This document shows positions 52,212 to 63,883 of a stretch of 64,000 bases of DNA, piece after piece. The DNA is from Alphaproteobacteria bacterium (GTDB taxonomy: Bacteria > Pseudomonadota > Alphaproteobacteria > SHVP01). Both the position numbers and the translations under genes were made by a program. The number at the start of each line of letters is the position of its first letter. Positions within the stretch are counted from its first letter, which is position 1. The stretch lies in contig JAVJOO010000002.1 in assembly GCA_040216735.1 (NCBI GenBank), positions 957,118 to 1,021,117 of the forward strand, written 5' to 3'. Below the pieces are notes generated by a model that saw only the letters and a program-made list of their open reading frames with translations, was not told where the DNA came from and made no database searches.

Positions 52212-53132
52212 GTGCGTGGAGCGATTGCCATATCGGTAGCGTTGCACATTGCGATGGTTGCGGTTGCCTGGACCGGTGTGCCCACGTTGTTCAGGGAGGT
52301 GGCAAATGAGGAAACGCCGATCATCGTCGAACTGGTCACGATTGCCGATGAAACGCGCGCCGCGCCGGAAGTAGCAAAAAAAGAAGAACCTGTTCCAGAG
52401 GCGGAGCCGCCAAAGCCTGAACCGGTACAGGCCGCGCCGGAGCCCCCGCCGCCCCCGCCGCCGCCAACACCGGTGGCTAGGCCCGCGCCGCCCGTCGAAG
52501 AGAAGGTCGCCGCACTGCCACCCGCGCCAAAGCCCGAGCCAAAGCCCGAGGTCAAGGCGCCGCCGCCGCCCGAGACGCGCGTGGTCCCCGATCCACCGGC
52601 ACCCAAACCGATTGAACCCCGGGTCGACGTTCGGCCGCAGACCAAACCCGAGCCGCCGTCGAAGACGGCACGATTCGATGCGGGCAAAATTTCCGTCTTG
52701 ATCGATAAGTCTCGCAAGGAGAAGCCCGAGGAGGCCGAAGCCGAGGACGCGCCGAAGAAGTTCCTCCAGCCGCCACCGGTCGCGGAATCGCCGGTCCGAC
52801 AGGCGGCGATTGGCAATCGACTGACGGTGAGTGAAGTCGATGCGATACGTTACCAAATCGAACAGTGCTGGAACGTACCGGCAGGCGCGCGCGATGCGCG
52901 CGATCTCGTGATCCGTGTCCGAATCAGTCTTAAACCGGATGGCTCGCTTCGGGCACCACCTGAAATCCTCGACCGCGACCGGATGAACGACGGCTTCTTC
53001 CGGGCGGCCGCCGAAAGCGCGCGCCGCGCCGTCCAACGCTGCACGCCACTTAAGAATCTGCCGACCGCAAAATACGACCGTTGGCAGGAAATAACGCTGA
53101 CGTTCAACCCGAGGGACATGCTCGGCAGTTAG
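52212..53132 (+). CDS. tolA: Tol-Pal envelope-spanning protein TolA
   Basis: Inner-membrane-anchored TolA (306 residues): one N-terminal helix ([16 protein letters not shown]), then about 150 residues rich in Pro, Glu, Lys and Ala, including a run of nine prolines broken once, then the C-terminal domain ([17 protein letters not shown]) that contacts TolB/Pal. Unlike E. coli, the linker is proline-rich and not a long helix. Such proline runs would stall ribosomes and call for EF-P, encoded 15 kb away. GTG start. Confidence 0.92.
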   Translation: MRGAIAISVALHIAMVAVAWTGVPTLFREVANEETPIIVELVTIADETRAAPEVAKKEEPVPEAEPPKPEPVQAAPEPPPPPPPPTPVARPAPPVEEKVAALPPAPKPEPKPEVKAPPPPETRVVPDPPAPKPIEPRVDVRPQTKPEPPSKTARFDAGKISVLIDKSRKEKPEEAEAEDAPKKFLQPPPVAESPVRQAAIGNRLTVSEVDAIRYQIEQCWNVPAGARDARDLVIRVRISLKPDGSLRAPPEILDRDRMNDGFFRAAAESARRAVQRCTPLKNLPTAKYDRWQEITLTFNPRDMLGS

Positions 53133-53149
53133 GAAACGAAGGAAGCCAA

Positions 53150-54514
53150 ATGACCATCGTGAAGCGCTTACCCTCCACCGTCTTGGGGATTTGTCTGGCA
53201 GGTGCCATTTTTGCGGCGCTAGGTACGCTGCCCCGGACTGCACACGCCCAACTGCAGATCGACATCACGCGCGGCAACGTGGATCCCCTCCCGATCGCGA
53301 TTGGCGACTTGGTCGGTACGACGCCGAACACCGACCAAGTCGGGCGCGATATTGCCGGCGTCGTTGCGGCCAATCTTGAGAGGTCGGGACTTTTCCGCGC
53401 GATAGAACGATCGGCTTTCATCGAGGATCCAACCCGGATCACGCTCCGGCCGCGATTTGGGGACTGGCGCCTCATCAACGCCCAAGCCCTGGTGACCGGC
53501 GCGGCCAGCCGCGAGCCCGATGGCCGACTCAGGGTCGAGTTCCGTCTTTGGGATACCTTTGCCGAACAGCAAATGACCGGCCTGGTGTATGTCGCCAATC
53601 TTGAGAACTGGCGGCGGATTTCGCACCTCATTTCGGATGCGATCTACAAGCGGCTGACCGGCGAGGACGGATACTTCGATACCCGGGTGGTCTATATCTC
53701 GGAAACCGGACCGGCCGACCGCCGGATCAAGCGACTTGCATTGATGGACCAAGATGGCGCCGGTCACCGGTTTCTGACCGACGGCAAGGATCTGGTTCTG
53801 ACGCCGAGATTTTCGCCGACTCGTCAGGAAATCACCTACCTGAGCTATTTCTCCGACCGGCCGCGGGTCTACATCTACAACATCGATACCGGCCAGCAGG
53901 AAATCCTCGGGGACTTTCCCGGCATGACCTTCGCGCCCCGTTTCTCGCCCGACGGCGACCGTGTCGTTATGAGCCTCGCGGTGGACGGCAATTCTGATGT
54001 TTACACCATGGATATCCGGACGCGCCGCGTCGAACAGCTCACCCGGAACCCGGCAATCGATACCTCGCCATCGTTCGCGCCTGATGCGACGCAGATTACC
54101 TTCAATTCCGACCGCAGCGGGACCCAGCAGATCTATGTGATGAACGCCGATGGCAGCGACCAGAAACGGATCAGTTTCGGCGATGGCCGGTATGCGACGC
54201 CGGTATGGTCTCCTCGCGGCGACCTGATTGCCTTTACCAAGTTCCGGCAGGGGCGTTTCCACATCGGCATCATGCGGCCCGACGGTTCCGGCGAACGCCT
54301 GTTAACCGAAAGCTTCCTTGATGAGGCGCCGACTTGGGCCCCGAATGGGCGGGTCATCATGTTTTTTCGCCAGCAACCGCGGAACGACGACGGTTCGGGG
54401 GGCGAAGTTTCCCTTTGGTCGGTCGATTTGACAGGGTTTAACGAGCGTCGGGTGGTGACCCCACTGGACGGATCCGACCCTGCTTGGTCGCCCTTGTTCT
54501 CGGAAAGCCGGTAG
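53150..54514 (+). CDS. tolB: Tol-Pal periplasmic protein TolB
   Basis: Periplasmic beta-propeller (454 residues) that shuttles between TolA and Pal. A signal peptide ends TAHAQ near residue 36. The N-terminal domain ([15 protein letters not shown]) is followed by WD/PD40-type repeats ([74 protein letters not shown]). The ATG at 53150 starts the signal peptide. A 209-base gap separates it from pal. Confidence 0.96.
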   Translation: MTIVKRLPSTVLGICLAGAIFAALGTLPRTAHAQLQIDITRGNVDPLPIAIGDLVGTTPNTDQVGRDIAGVVAANLERSGLFRAIERSAFIEDPTRITLRPRFGDWRLINAQALVTGAASREPDGRLRVEFRLWDTFAEQQMTGLVYVANLENWRRISHLISDAIYKRLTGEDGYFDTRVVYISETGPADRRIKRLALMDQDGAGHRFLTDGKDLVLTPRFSPTRQEITYLSYFSDRPRVYIYNIDTGQQEILGDFPGMTFAPRFSPDGDRVVMSLAVDGNSDVYTMDIRTRRVEQLTRNPAIDTSPSFAPDATQITFNSDRSGTQQIYVMNADGSDQKRISFGDGRYATPVWSPRGDLIAFTKFRQGRFHIGIMRPDGSGERLLTESFLDEAPTWAPNGRVIMFFRQQPRNDDGSGGEVSLWSVDLTGFNERRVVTPLDGSDPAWSPLFSESR

Positions 54515-54640
54515 AAAACCCCTCTAAACCCCTAGGACAGCAAGAAAAATTGTGGTTCGCTACTGGACAATGGGCCCGGTGCGCCCTATTTTGCGGCACG
54601 CGTTAGGGGACCTTATTTTTGGCCGATGCCGATTTGCCGG

Positions 54641-54669
54641 TTACCCCGGCAGTACGGTGTCGCTATGAT
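54641..54669 (+). promoter_or_regulatory. candidate promoter of pal
   Basis: TTACCC (54641-54646), 17-base spacer, TATGAT (54664-54669), about 54 bases before the pal ATG. The rest of the tolB-pal gap holds only a short GC-rich inverted repeat (GGGC/GCCC near 54574-54589). Confidence 0.4.
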
Positions 54670-54723
54670 GCGCAAACTCGGCCCGAGTGTTCGAGGCAGA
54701 GTTATGTCGCTACGGAGAGATCA

Positions 54724-55260
54724 ATGCGCTTGAAGTTTACCACGATGATCGCCGCGCTCTTTGTCGTTGCAGCCTGTGCGACGGCCGGAGAGGAAGATTC
54801 TGCAACCAGTGGTGCCGGCGGTGCCGCCCAAACGACGGCCCCCGCTCGGGTTGAGCAGGCGCAAACCTCCCAGGAGGCGGCACGCCAAGCGCCCGCAATT
54901 ACACCGGGTAGCGTCCAGGATCTCATCGCTAATGTCGGCGACCGGGTCTTCTTCGATTTCGACAAATTCGATCTGCGGCCGACCGCCCGGGCGACTCTCG
55001 AGCGGCAGGCGGCATGGCTCAAGCGATACCCGAACCTCAACGTGTCGATCGAAGGACACGCCGACGAAAGAGGGACGCGTGAGTACAACTTGGCGCTCGG
55101 CGAGCGTCGGGCCAACTCGGTAAAGGACTTTCTCATCTCTCAAGGGATTGATCCGCGTCGTGTTCGGACCATCAGCTACGGCAAAGAACGGCCCGTCGCC
55201 CTCGGCTCCAACGAAGCGGCGTGGAGTCAGAACCGGCGCGGTGTCACCGCCATCAACTAG
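54724..55260 (+). CDS. pal: peptidoglycan-associated lipoprotein Pal
   Basis: Outer-membrane lipoprotein (178 residues) that binds peptidoglycan and TolB. The signal sequence ends in a lipobox-like VVAAC with the lipidated Cys near residue 18. After a Ala/Thr/Gln linker comes the OmpA-type domain: RVFFDFDKFDLRPTA, SIEGHADERGTREYN with the Asp that binds diaminopimelate, and NLALGERRANSV. Start at 54724 begins the signal peptide. Confidence 0.95.
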   Translation: MRLKFTTMIAALFVVAACATAGEEDSATSGAGGAAQTTAPARVEQAQTSQEAARQAPAITPGSVQDLIANVGDRVFFDFDKFDLRPTARATLERQAAWLKRYPNLNVSIEGHADERGTREYNLALGERRANSVKDFLISQGIDPRRVRTISYGKERPVALGSNEAAWSQNRRGVTAIN

Positions 55261-55282
55261 TCGGCCAGACCGAATCGATCTG

Positions 55283-55316
55283 AGCGCCCGTCCCGGAAAT
55301 CCGGGCGGGCGCTTTC
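55283..55316 (+). terminator. intrinsic terminator after pal
   Basis: AGCGCCCG (55283-55290) and CGGGCGCT (55306-55313), with inner CCGG/CCGG pairs, form a strong stem followed by a short TTTC. Confidence 0.65.
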
Positions 55317-55391
55317 GATTCCAGCGCCGCACCTAGTTCTGCCATAATTGCTCTGTTCAATAGTGGCGACGAAGGTGTTGGGGATCTCACG

Positions 55392-56333
55392 ATGCACGGA
55401 CTAGCGGCGCGGCTACTGCTGTTTGGAGGACTGGCGGTTCTCTTCGCACTGCCGGGCGCGGGTGCCTTTGCTCAGCAAGGCCGCGATACCGCGATTGCCC
55501 AACGCCTCAACGACATCGAACGTACGCTCCAGGACCTTCAAAGGGCCGTCTACCGCGGCGACGCGCCGCCGCCACGTTCGAGTGCGCCCCAGAGCAGCGG
55601 CCCCGTCGGCGGCGGTATTGCGCCGGAAGCCTTGACCCAGCGCCTCGTCTCCAACGAACAACGGATGTCCGATATTGAGGCGGAACTTCGTCGCCTGACG
55701 GGGGTCATCGAACGTGCGGCACATCAGGCCGATCAAATGGGGTTGCGCCTCGACAAGTTGGTGGCCGATGTCGACTTCCGCCTTACTGCCCTGGAACGGG
55801 GCCCCCAAAGCGGTCAGAATCAAGGTCAAGCAGATGCTTCGCTTCCCGGCGAGCGCGGTGTCGCCAGGGCGGCAGAGACGCCCCAGGCGACCGCGCCACG
55901 GCAATCGCCGGTGACGCCGGTACCGGCTCAGACGTTACCCGACGGGACGCCCGCGCAGCAGTACGACCGTGCCTTGTCGGTGTTGATGACGGGGGCGGAT
56001 TACGATACCGCGGAGAAGGCGTTCCGCGCTTTCCTCGATCAGAACGCCGGACACCCGCTCGCGGCGAATGCGCAGTACTGGCTCGGCGAAACCTATTACG
56101 TGCGAAAGAACTATGCGGAGGCTGCGGCCGCATTCATTGAAGGCTACACGCGTTATCCGGAGGGGTCCAAGGCGCCCGACAATCTGCTCAAGCTCGGCAT
56201 GTCATTGGCGGCTTTGGACAACAAAGAAGATGCCTGCGCCTCACTTGGGGAGCTTGAGTCGCGCTTCCCTGCTGCCGATCCGCGTCTGCGCGAACAAGCT
56301 AAACAGCAAAAAGAAAAACTGGGCTGTCCCTAG
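55392..56333 (+). CDS. cpoB: cell division coordinator CpoB (YbgF)
   Basis: Periplasmic TPR protein (313 residues) that links Tol-Pal action with cell-wall synthesis at division. A signal peptide ends AFAQQ near residue 28. A coiled-coil trimerization region follows (QRLNDIERTLQDLQRAV; IEAELRRLTGVIERAA), then a disordered linker and C-terminal TPRs from QQYDRALSVLMTGADYDTAEKAF. Last Tol-Pal gene; tilS starts 17 bases after it. Confidence 0.94.
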   Translation: MHGLAARLLLFGGLAVLFALPGAGAFAQQGRDTAIAQRLNDIERTLQDLQRAVYRGDAPPPRSSAPQSSGPVGGGIAPEALTQRLVSNEQRMSDIEAELRRLTGVIERAAHQADQMGLRLDKLVADVDFRLTALERGPQSGQNQGQADASLPGERGVARAAETPQATAPRQSPVTPVPAQTLPDGTPAQQYDRALSVLMTGADYDTAEKAFRAFLDQNAGHPLAANAQYWLGETYYVRKNYAEAAAAFIEGYTRYPEGSKAPDNLLKLGMSLAALDNKEDACASLGELESRFPAADPRLREQAKQQKEKLGCP

Positions 56334-56350
56334 GACAGCAGAGCGTATCG

Positions 56351-57661
56351 ATGCCGGTCGAACGACCACATCAAGACGACTGGTCCGAACTCGGTGGATC
56401 GTTCGATGCTGCGATGGGGCGTTTCGGTCCGTTCGAGAGCGCGCCGCATCTCGCCGTTGCCGTTTCGGGTGGCCCCGACAGCATGGCGTTGGCTGTTTTG
56501 TCGCGCGACTGGGCTTGGCGACGGGGTGGTAGGGTCACCGCATTGATTGTCGATCACGGCCTCCGTTCGGGATCGTCTGCCGAAGCGTCGTTGGTCCGCG
56601 ATCGCCTCGACGCCATCGGGGTGGGTTCGGAGGTTCTCGAATGGCGGGGCGCCAAACCGCAAAGCGGTATTCAGGCGGCGGCAAGGTCGGCGCGTTATGA
56701 CCTCCTGTCCGACTGGTGCCGGCGTCGCGGGGTCCTCCACCTCCTGACCGGCCACCACGCCGCCGATCAAGCGGAAACAATCGCTATGCGCGCCGCTCGG
56801 CACAGCGGTCTCGACGGCCTGGCGGGTATGTCGGCGGTTGTCGAGTGGCGGGATTGCCGTCTTCTTCGGCCGCTTTTGCGGGTCGCGCGCCGGGACCTTC
56901 TAGTCGCGTTGTCAGGTGCGGGAATCCCTTGGGTCGAGGATCCCAGCAATGCTGACCCAAGGTTTGAGCGTGCGCGGCTGCGCGCGGGGTCGGAGACCGC
57001 GACGGTTCTCCCGAACCAGGCGGACCGCGCCGGCGCGGTGCGGCAGCAACGCGAACGTCTGTTGCAGAGCTCCCTCGGTCAGTCCTTGCAGGTCCATCCG
57101 CTTGGGTTTTGCACGGTGGATCTAACGCACCTGGACGGCGAGGCTGCTGCTTCCTGTTTGATCCACGCCGTCGCATGGGTCGGCGGCAGCAGGTACCGGC
57201 CTAGTCGACGCGCAGCGCACCGACTTTACGCCCAGGTTCTCGAACTTTCGCCGGGACGGGTTGCGACGTTAGGCGGGTGCAAGGTTCGCCGCCGCAAGGG
57301 GAGCGTGGCGATCGTGCGGGAATCTGCTCGGTTGCCGGCGCCCGCACACTTTGGGCCGGCGTCAGGGCAATTGTGGGATGGACGGTTTTGGGTCGAAGGG
57401 AGCGGCGCTTCCGACTTGCGGATGCCGATTCACATTGGCGCCCTTGGCGCTGTGGGCTGGAACCTGGTCCGTGCCGATGTTTCCAGCCACCGGATTGAAG
57501 GTGTTCCCCGGTCGGCCCTAGCGTCGTTGCCCACGCTCTGGCGCGACGGGAAACCCGTTGCAATTCCTTCGCTTTGTTACCAAACGATTCCCTATCCCTG
57601 GTTTTCCGCCGTTTTTAGACCACATCGCACGCTCCTTCCTGCCCCCTTTGCGGTTGCTTAA
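56351..57661 (+). CDS. tilS: tRNA(Ile)-lysidine synthetase
   Basis: Modifies the wobble cytidine of tRNA-Ile(CAU) to lysidine with ATP (436 residues). The PP-loop SGGPDS is at residues 39-44, VDHGLRSGS near 74-82 and HLLTGHHAADQAET near 130-143 are the conserved N-terminal domain. The C-terminal 200 residues are less conserved. Position between cpoB and ftsH is common in proteobacteria. Confidence 0.94.
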   Translation: MPVERPHQDDWSELGGSFDAAMGRFGPFESAPHLAVAVSGGPDSMALAVLSRDWAWRRGGRVTALIVDHGLRSGSSAEASLVRDRLDAIGVGSEVLEWRGAKPQSGIQAAARSARYDLLSDWCRRRGVLHLLTGHHAADQAETIAMRAARHSGLDGLAGMSAVVEWRDCRLLRPLLRVARRDLLVALSGAGIPWVEDPSNADPRFERARLRAGSETATVLPNQADRAGAVRQQRERLLQSSLGQSLQVHPLGFCTVDLTHLDGEAAASCLIHAVAWVGGSRYRPSRRAAHRLYAQVLELSPGRVATLGGCKVRRRKGSVAIVRESARLPAPAHFGPASGQLWDGRFWVEGSGASDLRMPIHIGALGAVGWNLVRADVSSHRIEGVPRSALASLPTLWRDGKPVAIPSLCYQTIPYPWFSAVFRPHRTLLPAPFAVA

Positions 57662-57681
57662 CCGGTATTGTTCACTATGTA
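57654..57681 (+). promoter_or_regulatory. promoter of ftsH
   Basis: TTGCTT (57654-57659), 16-base spacer, TATGTA (57676-57681). The -35 lies in the last codons of tilS, and the leader would be about 57 bases. Confidence 0.5.
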
Positions 57682-57744
57682 ATCATGACGGTGCCGGTCA
57701 GTGCCCGGCCACCAGCGTAGTTTTGTGATTCAAGGAATGCGGAT

Positions 57745-59679
<1,935 letters not shown>

Positions 59680-59687
59680 TCTGAAAA

Positions 59688-60830
59688 ATGATTGCAGGAC
59701 TGGATAGCCCCGCGCTTGCGCGGGGCTTTTCATCGCTTGACGGTGCCCGTCTGGTGCCGACCGGGATCGTCGGCGCCGCACCGGCGGCGAATGCCGTTGC
59801 GGCGGGCGAAGCCTGCTGGTTGGCGGGCGGGCCTCTGGCATACACCCGCCTGCGACTCCTGTGGCACACGGATCCAAAAGGTGGGCCGGCGTCGGAAGCC
59901 GAGGCGTCGCTGCAGTCGTTTCAGGATTGGACATTCAGAACCGGCGACGGCGTGGCCATGGCGGCGGCATTGGCATCCTTGTCCGATCCGCGGCCGCCCA
60001 TTGCGGGGCTGGGTCACGAAAAGCCCAAGATTGTCGGTATCCTAAACGTCACCCCGGACAGTTTTTCGGACGGCGGAAGATTCGAAACGACATCGGCGGC
60101 AATCAAACACGGTCTGGCCATGATCGAGGCCGGCGCGGACATGCTCGATATCGGTGGCGAGTCGACCCGCCCTGGGGCCGATCCGGTCCCCGCGGCCGAG
60201 CAATGCCGCCGAGTCCTCCCGGTCGTGGATAAATTAGCTGGGCGCGTCCCGCTATCGGTCGATACCCGAAGCGCCGACGTCATGCGCCAAGCCCTAAAGT
60301 CTGGCGCCGCCGTTGTGAACGATGTCTCCGCGCTGACCGCCGACCCGGCTGCGATCGACATCGTCGCCGAAAGCGGTTGCCCGGTCATTTTGATGCATAG
60401 CCTCGGCTCACCCAAGACCATGCAGGAGGGGCCGCGCTACCGGGACATTCGGCTCGACATCGCCGCGTATTTGGAGCGTCGCGTCGCCGCCTGTGCTGTG
60501 CGCGGAATCCCCCGCGGCAGGATTGTTGTCGACCCCGGAATCGGGTTCGGCCAGACCGCCGGACACATCGGGGTGTTGATGCGCGATCTCGCGGTCCTCC
60601 ACGGATTGGGCTGCCCGGTGATGCTGGGGGCCTCGCGCAAGAGCTTCATTGGGCGGGTTGATCGCCCCGAGCCGGCGGACCGCCGCATCGGCGGTTCCAT
60701 CGCCGCGGCGCTTCTCGGGGTCGCCCAGGGCATTCAGTACCTGCGAGTGCACGACGTCGCCGAGACCCGTCAGGCTCTGGCGGTGTGGATGCACGGCGGT
60801 GGCCATGAAACACTTCGCAGCAACTCGTGA
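59688..60830 (+). CDS. folP: dihydropteroate synthase with alphaproteobacterial N-terminal extension
   Basis: Joins para-aminobenzoate to the pterin in folate synthesis. The TIM-barrel part starts at [18 protein letters not shown] (residues about 112-129), then [11 protein letters not shown] and later [11 protein letters not shown] roughly 110-residue extension ([21 protein letters not shown]) is usual in alphaproteobacteria. The ATG at 59688 has no ribosome site and is followed by an intrinsic terminator inside the frame (59706-59730). An in-frame GTG at 59754 begins exactly at the conserved part, so the true start is uncertain. Confidence 0.9.
   Translation: MIAGLDSPALARGFSSLDGARLVPTGIVGAAPAANAVAAGEACWLAGGPLAYTRLRLLWHTDPKGGPASEAEASLQSFQDWTFRTGDGVAMAAALASLSDPRPPIAGLGHEKPKIVGILNVTPDSFSDGGRFETTSAAIKHGLAMIEAGADMLDIGGESTRPGADPVPAAEQCRRVLPVVDKLAGRVPLSVDTRSADVMRQALKSGAAVVNDVSALTADPAAIDIVAESGCPVILMHSLGSPKTMQEGPRYRDIRLDIAAYLERRVAACAVRGIPRGRIVVDPGIGFGQTAGHIGVLMRDLAVLHGLGCPVMLGASRKSFIGRVDRPEPADRRIGGSIAAALLGVAQGIQYLRVHDVAETRQALAVWMHGGGHETLRSNS
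59706..59730 (+). terminator. intrinsic terminator of ftsH, overlapping the folP start
   Basis: AGCCCCGCGC (59706-59715), two-base loop, GCGCGGGGCT (59718-59727), then TTT. A perfect ten-base stem, 26 bases past the ftsH stop and 18 bases into the longest folP frame. Confidence 0.85.
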
Positions 60831-60900
60831 AGCGACACTGGACAAGACTCAATCGTGCGAATGTGATTCGATGGCGAATGGACAGAGTGGCAACTCCGGG

Positions 60901-62241
60901 ATGACGCGCAAATATTTCGGCACCGACGGCATTCGCGGTGCAGCCAACCAAGAACCGATGACGGCTGAAACGGCGTTGAAGTTGGGCATGGCCGCCGGTC
61001 GGGAGTTCTATCGCGGCGACCATCGGCACCGTGTCCTGATCGGCAAGGACACCCGTTTGTCGGGATATATGCTTGAGCCGGCGCTGACCGCGGGCTTCAC
61101 CTCGGTGGGAATGGATGTGATCTTGGTCGGCCCGATGCCGACCCCCGCGGTAGCGATGCTGACGCGAAGCCTCCGCGCCGATCTCGGCGTGATGTTGTCG
61201 GCATCGCATAACCCATTCGAGGATAATGGCATCAAATTGTTTGGGCCGGACGGCTACAAGCTATCCGATGACGAGGAACTGCGTATCGAGGCTCGCATGG
61301 AGGCGGGCCCTGATCTCGTTCCCTCCGCGCGTCTCGGCCGCGCCCAACGGCTCGAGGATGCGGGCGGTCGCTATATCGAATTCATCAAAAGCACCTACAC
61401 CAGCCGCCGGACACTCGATAATCTTAAAGTCGTGATCGATTGCGCGAACGGCGCCGCCTACAAGGTGGCCCCGACGGTCCTCTGGGAGCTCGGCGCCGAG
61501 GTGGTGCCGATCGGCGTTCGGCCGGACGGCACAAACATCAACAAAGGATGCGGGTCGACGTCTCCGGCGGTGTTGAGCGAGCATGTCGTTGCCCACGGCG
61601 CGGATATCGGCATTGCGCTGGACGGTGACGCAGACCGACTCGTCATCGTCGATGAACTCGGGCATGTGCTCGACGGCGATCAGGTGATGGCCATGATCGC
61701 GCAGCGCTGGCACGCAACCGGGCGGCTACGGGGCGACGCGGTCGTTGCCACGGTTATGTCCAACCTCGGGCTTGAGATATTCCTCCGCGAACGTGGGCTC
61801 ACGCTCCACCGGGTCCAAGTTGGCGACCGCTACGTCTTGGAACATATGCTGGCGCACGGATTGAACCTTGGCGGCGAACAGTCCGGCCACATCATTATTT
61901 CAGACCACGCGACGACCGGAGACGGGCTGTTGGCGGCGCTCCAAATTCTTGCCCTTGTTACCGATGAAGCGCGGCCGGTGAGCGAAGTGAGTCGGCTCTT
62001 CGAGCCCGTACCGCAGCTTCTCCGCAACGTTCGGATCAAGGGCGGGACGCCCTTGGAGAACGCCGGCGTGAAGGCGGCTATCGCAACCGCCGAGCAGCAG
62101 CTTGGGGAAAAAGGTCGCGTGCTCGTTCGTAAGTCGGGGACCGAACCGCTCGTTCGAGTCATGGCGGAGGGCTTCGATTCGGCCCTTGTTGCACGCGTTG
62201 TCGATGACGTGAGCGCCGCTGTCGAACGGGCCGCGGCCTAG
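60901..62241 (+). CDS. glmM: phosphoglucosamine mutase
   Basis: Converts glucosamine-6-phosphate to glucosamine-1-phosphate for peptidoglycan and LPS (446 residues). Hallmarks: [11 protein letters not shown] start, [14 protein letters not shown] with the phosphoserine (near residue 101), metal loop DGDADR near 240, and [15 protein letters not shown] in the last domain. The ATG at 60901 gives the conserved N terminus; an in-frame ATG at 60871 would add ten residues. Confidence 0.96.
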   Translation: MTRKYFGTDGIRGAANQEPMTAETALKLGMAAGREFYRGDHRHRVLIGKDTRLSGYMLEPALTAGFTSVGMDVILVGPMPTPAVAMLTRSLRADLGVMLSASHNPFEDNGIKLFGPDGYKLSDDEELRIEARMEAGPDLVPSARLGRAQRLEDAGGRYIEFIKSTYTSRRTLDNLKVVIDCANGAAYKVAPTVLWELGAEVVPIGVRPDGTNINKGCGSTSPAVLSEHVVAHGADIGIALDGDADRLVIVDELGHVLDGDQVMAMIAQRWHATGRLRGDAVVATVMSNLGLEIFLRERGLTLHRVQVGDRYVLEHMLAHGLNLGGEQSGHIIISDHATTGDGLLAALQILALVTDEARPVSEVSRLFEPVPQLLRNVRIKGGTPLENAGVKAAIATAEQQLGEKGRVLVRKSGTEPLVRVMAEGFDSALVARVVDDVSAAVERAAA

Positions 62242-62250
62242 CCTACGCGC

Positions 62251-63069
62251 ATGCACGGACGCGTTTTGGTGATCGCGGGGTCGGACTCCGGCGGTGGCGC
62301 GGGGATCCAGGCCGACATCAAAACCATCGCCGCCTTGAACGCTTTTGCGATGACCGCGATTACCGCGCTCACCGCCCAAGACACGAACGGCGTCCACGGC
62401 ATTTACGATGTCCCCGCAGAGTTCGTCGCCCAGCAAATTGCCGTGGTTCTCGCCGACCTCGGGGCCGACGCCGTGAAGACGGGCATGCTGCCGAACGCGG
62501 CGGTGATCGATGCCGTTGCCGAAACGCTCGAAGGGTCCCTCGCAGATATTCCGCTGGTCGTCGACCCCGTCATGATGGCCAAGGGCGGCGATTCCCTGAT
62601 CTCCGTGGATGCCGTTGATGCGTTGAAGCGGGCGCTAATTCCCGGTGCGGCGGTGCTGACGCCCAATCTGCCCGAAGCCGCTCTATTGGTGGGGCGACCG
62701 ATCCGTACCGAGGCCGATATGGTCGCGGCAGGGGACGACCTCCTAGCTTTGGGCGCCCGTTGCGTCCTGCTCAAGGGCGGGCATCTCGAGGGCGACCGGG
62801 TCTGCGATTTGCTGTTTGGGTCCCAGGAAATGCAACGCTTCGAATCGGCCCGGATCGACAGCACCCATACGCATGGGACCGGATGTACCCTCGCGTCCGG
62901 GATTGCAGCCGGTCTTGCACAAGGTCTGACGGTGCCGCAGGCGGTTGCGCGTGCGCGTGCCTATGTCATCGAAGCGATCCGTACCGCGCCGCGGTATGGG
63001 TCTGGGCACGGACCGATGAATCACAGCCACCCGCTCGACCGCCGGGGCAACGGTTCCGGCGCGGGTTAG
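62251..63069 (+). CDS. thiD: hydroxymethylpyrimidine/phosphomethylpyrimidine kinase
   Basis: Phosphorylates HMP and HMP-phosphate in thiamine synthesis (272 residues). Ribokinase-like fold motifs are IAGSDSGGGAGIQADIK (residues 8-24), VKTGMLPN, VVDPVMMAKGG and the anion hole HTHGTGCTLASG near 208-219. It follows glmM by 9 bases. Its partner thiE is 22 kb away in the tkt operon. Confidence 0.95.
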   Translation: MHGRVLVIAGSDSGGGAGIQADIKTIAALNAFAMTAITALTAQDTNGVHGIYDVPAEFVAQQIAVVLADLGADAVKTGMLPNAAVIDAVAETLEGSLADIPLVVDPVMMAKGGDSLISVDAVDALKRALIPGAAVLTPNLPEAALLVGRPIRTEADMVAAGDDLLALGARCVLLKGGHLEGDRVCDLLFGSQEMQRFESARIDSTHTHGTGCTLASGIAAGLAQGLTVPQAVARARAYVIEAIRTAPRYGSGHGPMNHSHPLDRRGNGSGAG

Positions 63070-63081
63070 GATCGGGCCGGG

Positions 63082-63699
63082 CTAGCTGGTCTTGTCATCC
63101 TCGCCGGGAATGTGGCCGAAGGCCGAAGCCGGAACGAATTCGAACGACGACGCGCCGGGGCCCTGCCAATAAAGCTCGAGGGTCGAGGTACTCTTCTTCT
63201 CGTAATAGATCATCCGAATGGGATACCAGCCGGCCCCCTCGGCCACGACCTCAAGGTTTGGGGACCATGTGTCGGGCGCCACGAACGGTGCGTCGTAGAT
63301 CATCTTGTCGCCGATCCAGACGCGGACGCCGTCGTTGTGCTGGACCGAGAATAGATAGGTGCCCGGTTTGTCGATCTTGATGTAGCCCTGGATGAACGCG
63401 CCGACCATGTCGTCGTTCTTGTTGGTGAGGACAGGGCCGGCGCCGACGTTGTAGTTCAGCATCGGTAAGGGCTCGCCGCGGACTGGCTTCATCCAAGTGG
63501 AGGCGTTGATCACTTCTTCAATATGGTCGAAGCGGTCCTGGTAGTACTTGACGCTCAGCCCAGGCTTGATCGCGCCTGCGTCGGGTTGGGGCGCGGCGGC
63601 GCTTATCGTTTCCGCGGCGCTCGCAAGGGGCGCCACAACCCCAATCGACGCCACGAGTAGAGCGGCTAGAAAGAAGCCAGAAATTGTCGCACGCACCAT
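63082..63699 (-). CDS. secreted PA14-domain-like protein
   Basis: A 205-residue exported protein. A signal peptide (GFFLAALLVASIGVVAPLASA, cut near residue 28) leads to a single beta-rich PA14-like domain: GLSVKYYQDRFDHIEEV, GAFIQGYIKIDKPGTYLFSVQHNDGVRVWIGDKMIYD, WYPIRMIYYEKKSTSTLELYW. PA14 domains bind carbohydrates in secreted and surface proteins. No catalytic domain is attached. GGAGG lies about seven bases before the ATG. It is convergent with thiD. Confidence 0.85.
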   Translation of the reverse strand: MVRATISGFFLAALLVASIGVVAPLASAAETISAAAPQPDAGAIKPGLSVKYYQDRFDHIEEVINASTWMKPVRGEPLPMLNYNVGAGPVLTNKNDDMVGAFIQGYIKIDKPGTYLFSVQHNDGVRVWIGDKMIYDAPFVAPDTWSPNLEVVAEGAGWYPIRMIYYEKKSTSTLELYWQGPGASSFEFVPASAFGHIPGEDDKTS

Positions 63700-63799
63700 G
63701 GTATCGCCTCCTCAGCAAATCCCTGCGGCCCTGGGATTATGATTCCATTCCGGGCCGGTTAACTCAACCATGATTCTATTGGCGGCGCGTTAAGGCGCG

Positions 63800-63828
63800 T
63801 TGACAAGCCCGCGGTTGATCCATATACC
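63800..63828 (+). promoter_or_regulatory. promoter of serC
   Basis: Consensus TTGACA (63800-63805), 17-base spacer, TATACC (63823-63828), about 55 bases before the serC ATG. One of the best sigma-70-type matches in the window. Confidence 0.75.
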
Positions 63829-63883
63829 CCGCGGCGGGTCACAGCCCCCCAACGGGTTGCGCTATTCTGGAAGGGATAGGCGA

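Noticed and set aside
51780-53243. Open frame of 487 codons antisense to tolR and tolA, very rich in Arg and Gly
   Set aside because: Its composition mirrors the proline-rich TolA linker on the coding strand; no plausible start or fold.
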